Source: Candidatus Gastranaerophilales bacterium
GTDB lineage: Bacteria > Cyanobacteriota > Vampirovibrionia > Gastranaerophilales > Gastranaerophilaceae
Length of the DNA: 64,000 bases
NCBI GenBank assembly: GCA_944325525.1
Contig: CALVAK010000001.1
Span: 1-64,000, forward strand
Direction: 5' to 3'
The translations under genes were made by a program, and so were the position numbers. Every line of letters starts with the position of its first letter. Position 1 is the first letter of the stretch. Under the pieces are notes generated by a model. The model was given only the letters and a program-made list of their open reading frames with translations. It ran no database searches and was not told where the DNA came from. Positions 63,154 through 64,000 of this stretch are shown here, piece after piece.

Positions 63154-64000
63154 TTATTCAGGATTTGAAAAATTGTTTGTAATACTGTAAATATAATTAA
63201 TAATCTGAGTAAAATAATCCAAAGAAGCAGCTCCGTTAATTATAATATCTGAATATTTTTTTCTTGGCAAAATATATTTTTTAGAAGCTCCTCTTACATA
63301 TTCAAGCTGTTTTCTTGCATTTTCTTCATTTTGATTTCTGGAGGTTTGAGCTCTATATAAAAACCATTTTTCCTGAATTTCCGGATCAATATCTACATAT
63401 AGTTTTAAGTCAAATAAATCCGCAACTTTTCCGTACATAGTTGCCATCCCTTCAACAACTATAATTTTTTTTGCTTTTTTAGGTATTGCATTCGGAACGA
63501 CAATCCCTGTTCCGTTTACTAAATATTCCGGTATCTTAACATCAATACCTTTTGAAAGCATATCTAAGTCATTAAATAATATATCCATCTGAAAATTTTC
63601 CGGAGAATCAACATCATAACCTGATTCAAGGAGTTTATCAAAAGTACCGTATTTTTTAATGAGTGAAGAAATATCTTTAAAATAGTTATCAGCACTTAAT
63701 ATTTCAACCGGCATGTCTAATTTTTCGGTTACAAGTTTAATTGTGTTGCAAATAGTGGTTTTTCCGCTTGCGGATTCCCCGCTTATTCCTATAAGAAAAT
63801 GCTTTTCTGGATTATTTATTATTCGTTTTGTGAATTTTTCTACAAAATTAGGATGTATTGATTTAAATATCGGATTTTGATTGTTTCTGTCATATTCTAA
63901 AATCTGTTGAAATTTTGCTGACAAATAAACTGCAAGAATTTCTCTGCCTGTCTTAGTTGAAAAATCAGGTTTTTTAATTCTTTTGCTATTAGTAATCTCT
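63154..64000 (-). CDS. Uridine kinase-like P-loop kinase, 5' end outside window
   Basis: The frame stays open from the right edge with no ATG, so the gene is cut there; at least 281 codons are present. The P-loop is GISGESASGKTTICNT. The LSADNYFKD segment and VVEGMATMYG and RKKYSDIIINGA match the uridine kinase/phosphoribulokinase superfamily. It would phosphorylate a nucleoside or sugar with ATP. An internal TTG at 63924 is in frame, but the upstream part (TKTGREILAVYLSAKFQQIL) looks coding and continuous. Confidence 0.8.
   Translation of the reverse strand, partial: EITNSKRIKKPDFSTKTGREILAVYLSAKFQQILEYDRNNQNPIFKSIHPNFVEKFTKRIINNPEKHFLIGISGESASGKTTICNTIKLVTEKLDMPVEILSADNYFKDISSLIKKYGTFDKLLESGYDVDSPENFQMDILFNDLDMLSKGIDVKIPEYLVNGTGIVVPNAIPKKAKKIIVVEGMATMYGKVADLFDLKLYVDIDPEIQEKWFLYRAQTSRNQNEENARKQLEYVRGASKKYILPRKKYSDIIINGAASLDYFTQIINYIYSITNNFSNPE

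Overview
The window is a low-G+C bacterial chromosome segment with dense coding. It holds one tRNA and no rRNA, insertion sequence, prophage or CRISPR array. The gene content is Gram-negative-like and anaerobic: an ADP-heptose-type cytidylyltransferase, an exported Tat-type protein, an [FeFe] hydrogenase, an NfnA-type flavin reductase and a 2Fe superoxide reductase. YidC carries a roughly 110-residue insert between its first conserved block and its C-terminal membrane segments, a layout I associate with cyanobacterial YidC. Several short orphan proteins have an N-terminus of the 'INPINFG' type. Together these suggest a non-photosynthetic relative of Cyanobacteria, most likely the gut order Gastranaerophilales (Melainabacteria/Vampirovibrionia). 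This placement is inference, not proof.

Layout. 0-6 kb: a Tat-signal radical SAM protein, tRNA-Leu(CAG), an iron alcohol dehydrogenase, an [FeFe] hydrogenase, a candidate small RNA and a GT-C-like membrane protein. 6-15 kb: a secreted parvulin and the branched-chain amino acid genes ilvB, ilvN, ilvC and ilvD with a DUF1796 gene among them, then rarA. 15-23 kb, minus strand: a tightly packed run leuA, secreted GH13, malQ, queD, uppP, punA. 23-33 kb: purB, an ADP-heptose-type cytidylyltransferase, a PrsA/SurA lipoprotein, mfd, an exported coiled-coil protein and comEC. 33-38 kb: NfnA-like reductase with a 57-residue Cys protein, a trypsin-like protease, glcD-like oxidase, cutA, and a zinc metallopeptidase that apparently starts at ATT. 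38-44 kb: GH38 mannosidase, then an accessory patch with a 731-residue protein that joins a Gly/Ala-rich region to a RelA/SpoT-like nucleotidyltransferase domain. 44-47 kb: Trk/Ktr potassium uptake with an output-less receptor-like protein, then ogt. 47-55 kb: a pseudouridine synthase, glucokinase, holA, holB, nitrilase, dacB, superoxide reductase and a degenerate HD-GYP protein. 55-61 kb, minus strand: processive GT2, yidC, queA, GT-C-like protein. 61-64 kb: a membrane protein overlapping miaA, a small membrane protein, and a uridine-kinase-like gene that runs off the right edge.

How it fits together. IlvBN, IlvC, IlvD and LeuA form the valine/isoleucine pathway and the first leucine step. 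The secreted GH13, MalQ, glucokinase and the mannosidase indicate glycan use by fermentation, with hydrogenase and alcohol dehydrogenase as electron outlets. QueD with QueA, and MiaA, are tRNA modification genes. The most unusual item is the RelA/SpoT-domain protein at 40983-43178. It has the architecture of a delivered toxin or effector and keeps the core catalytic residues of (p)ppGpp-type synthetases.
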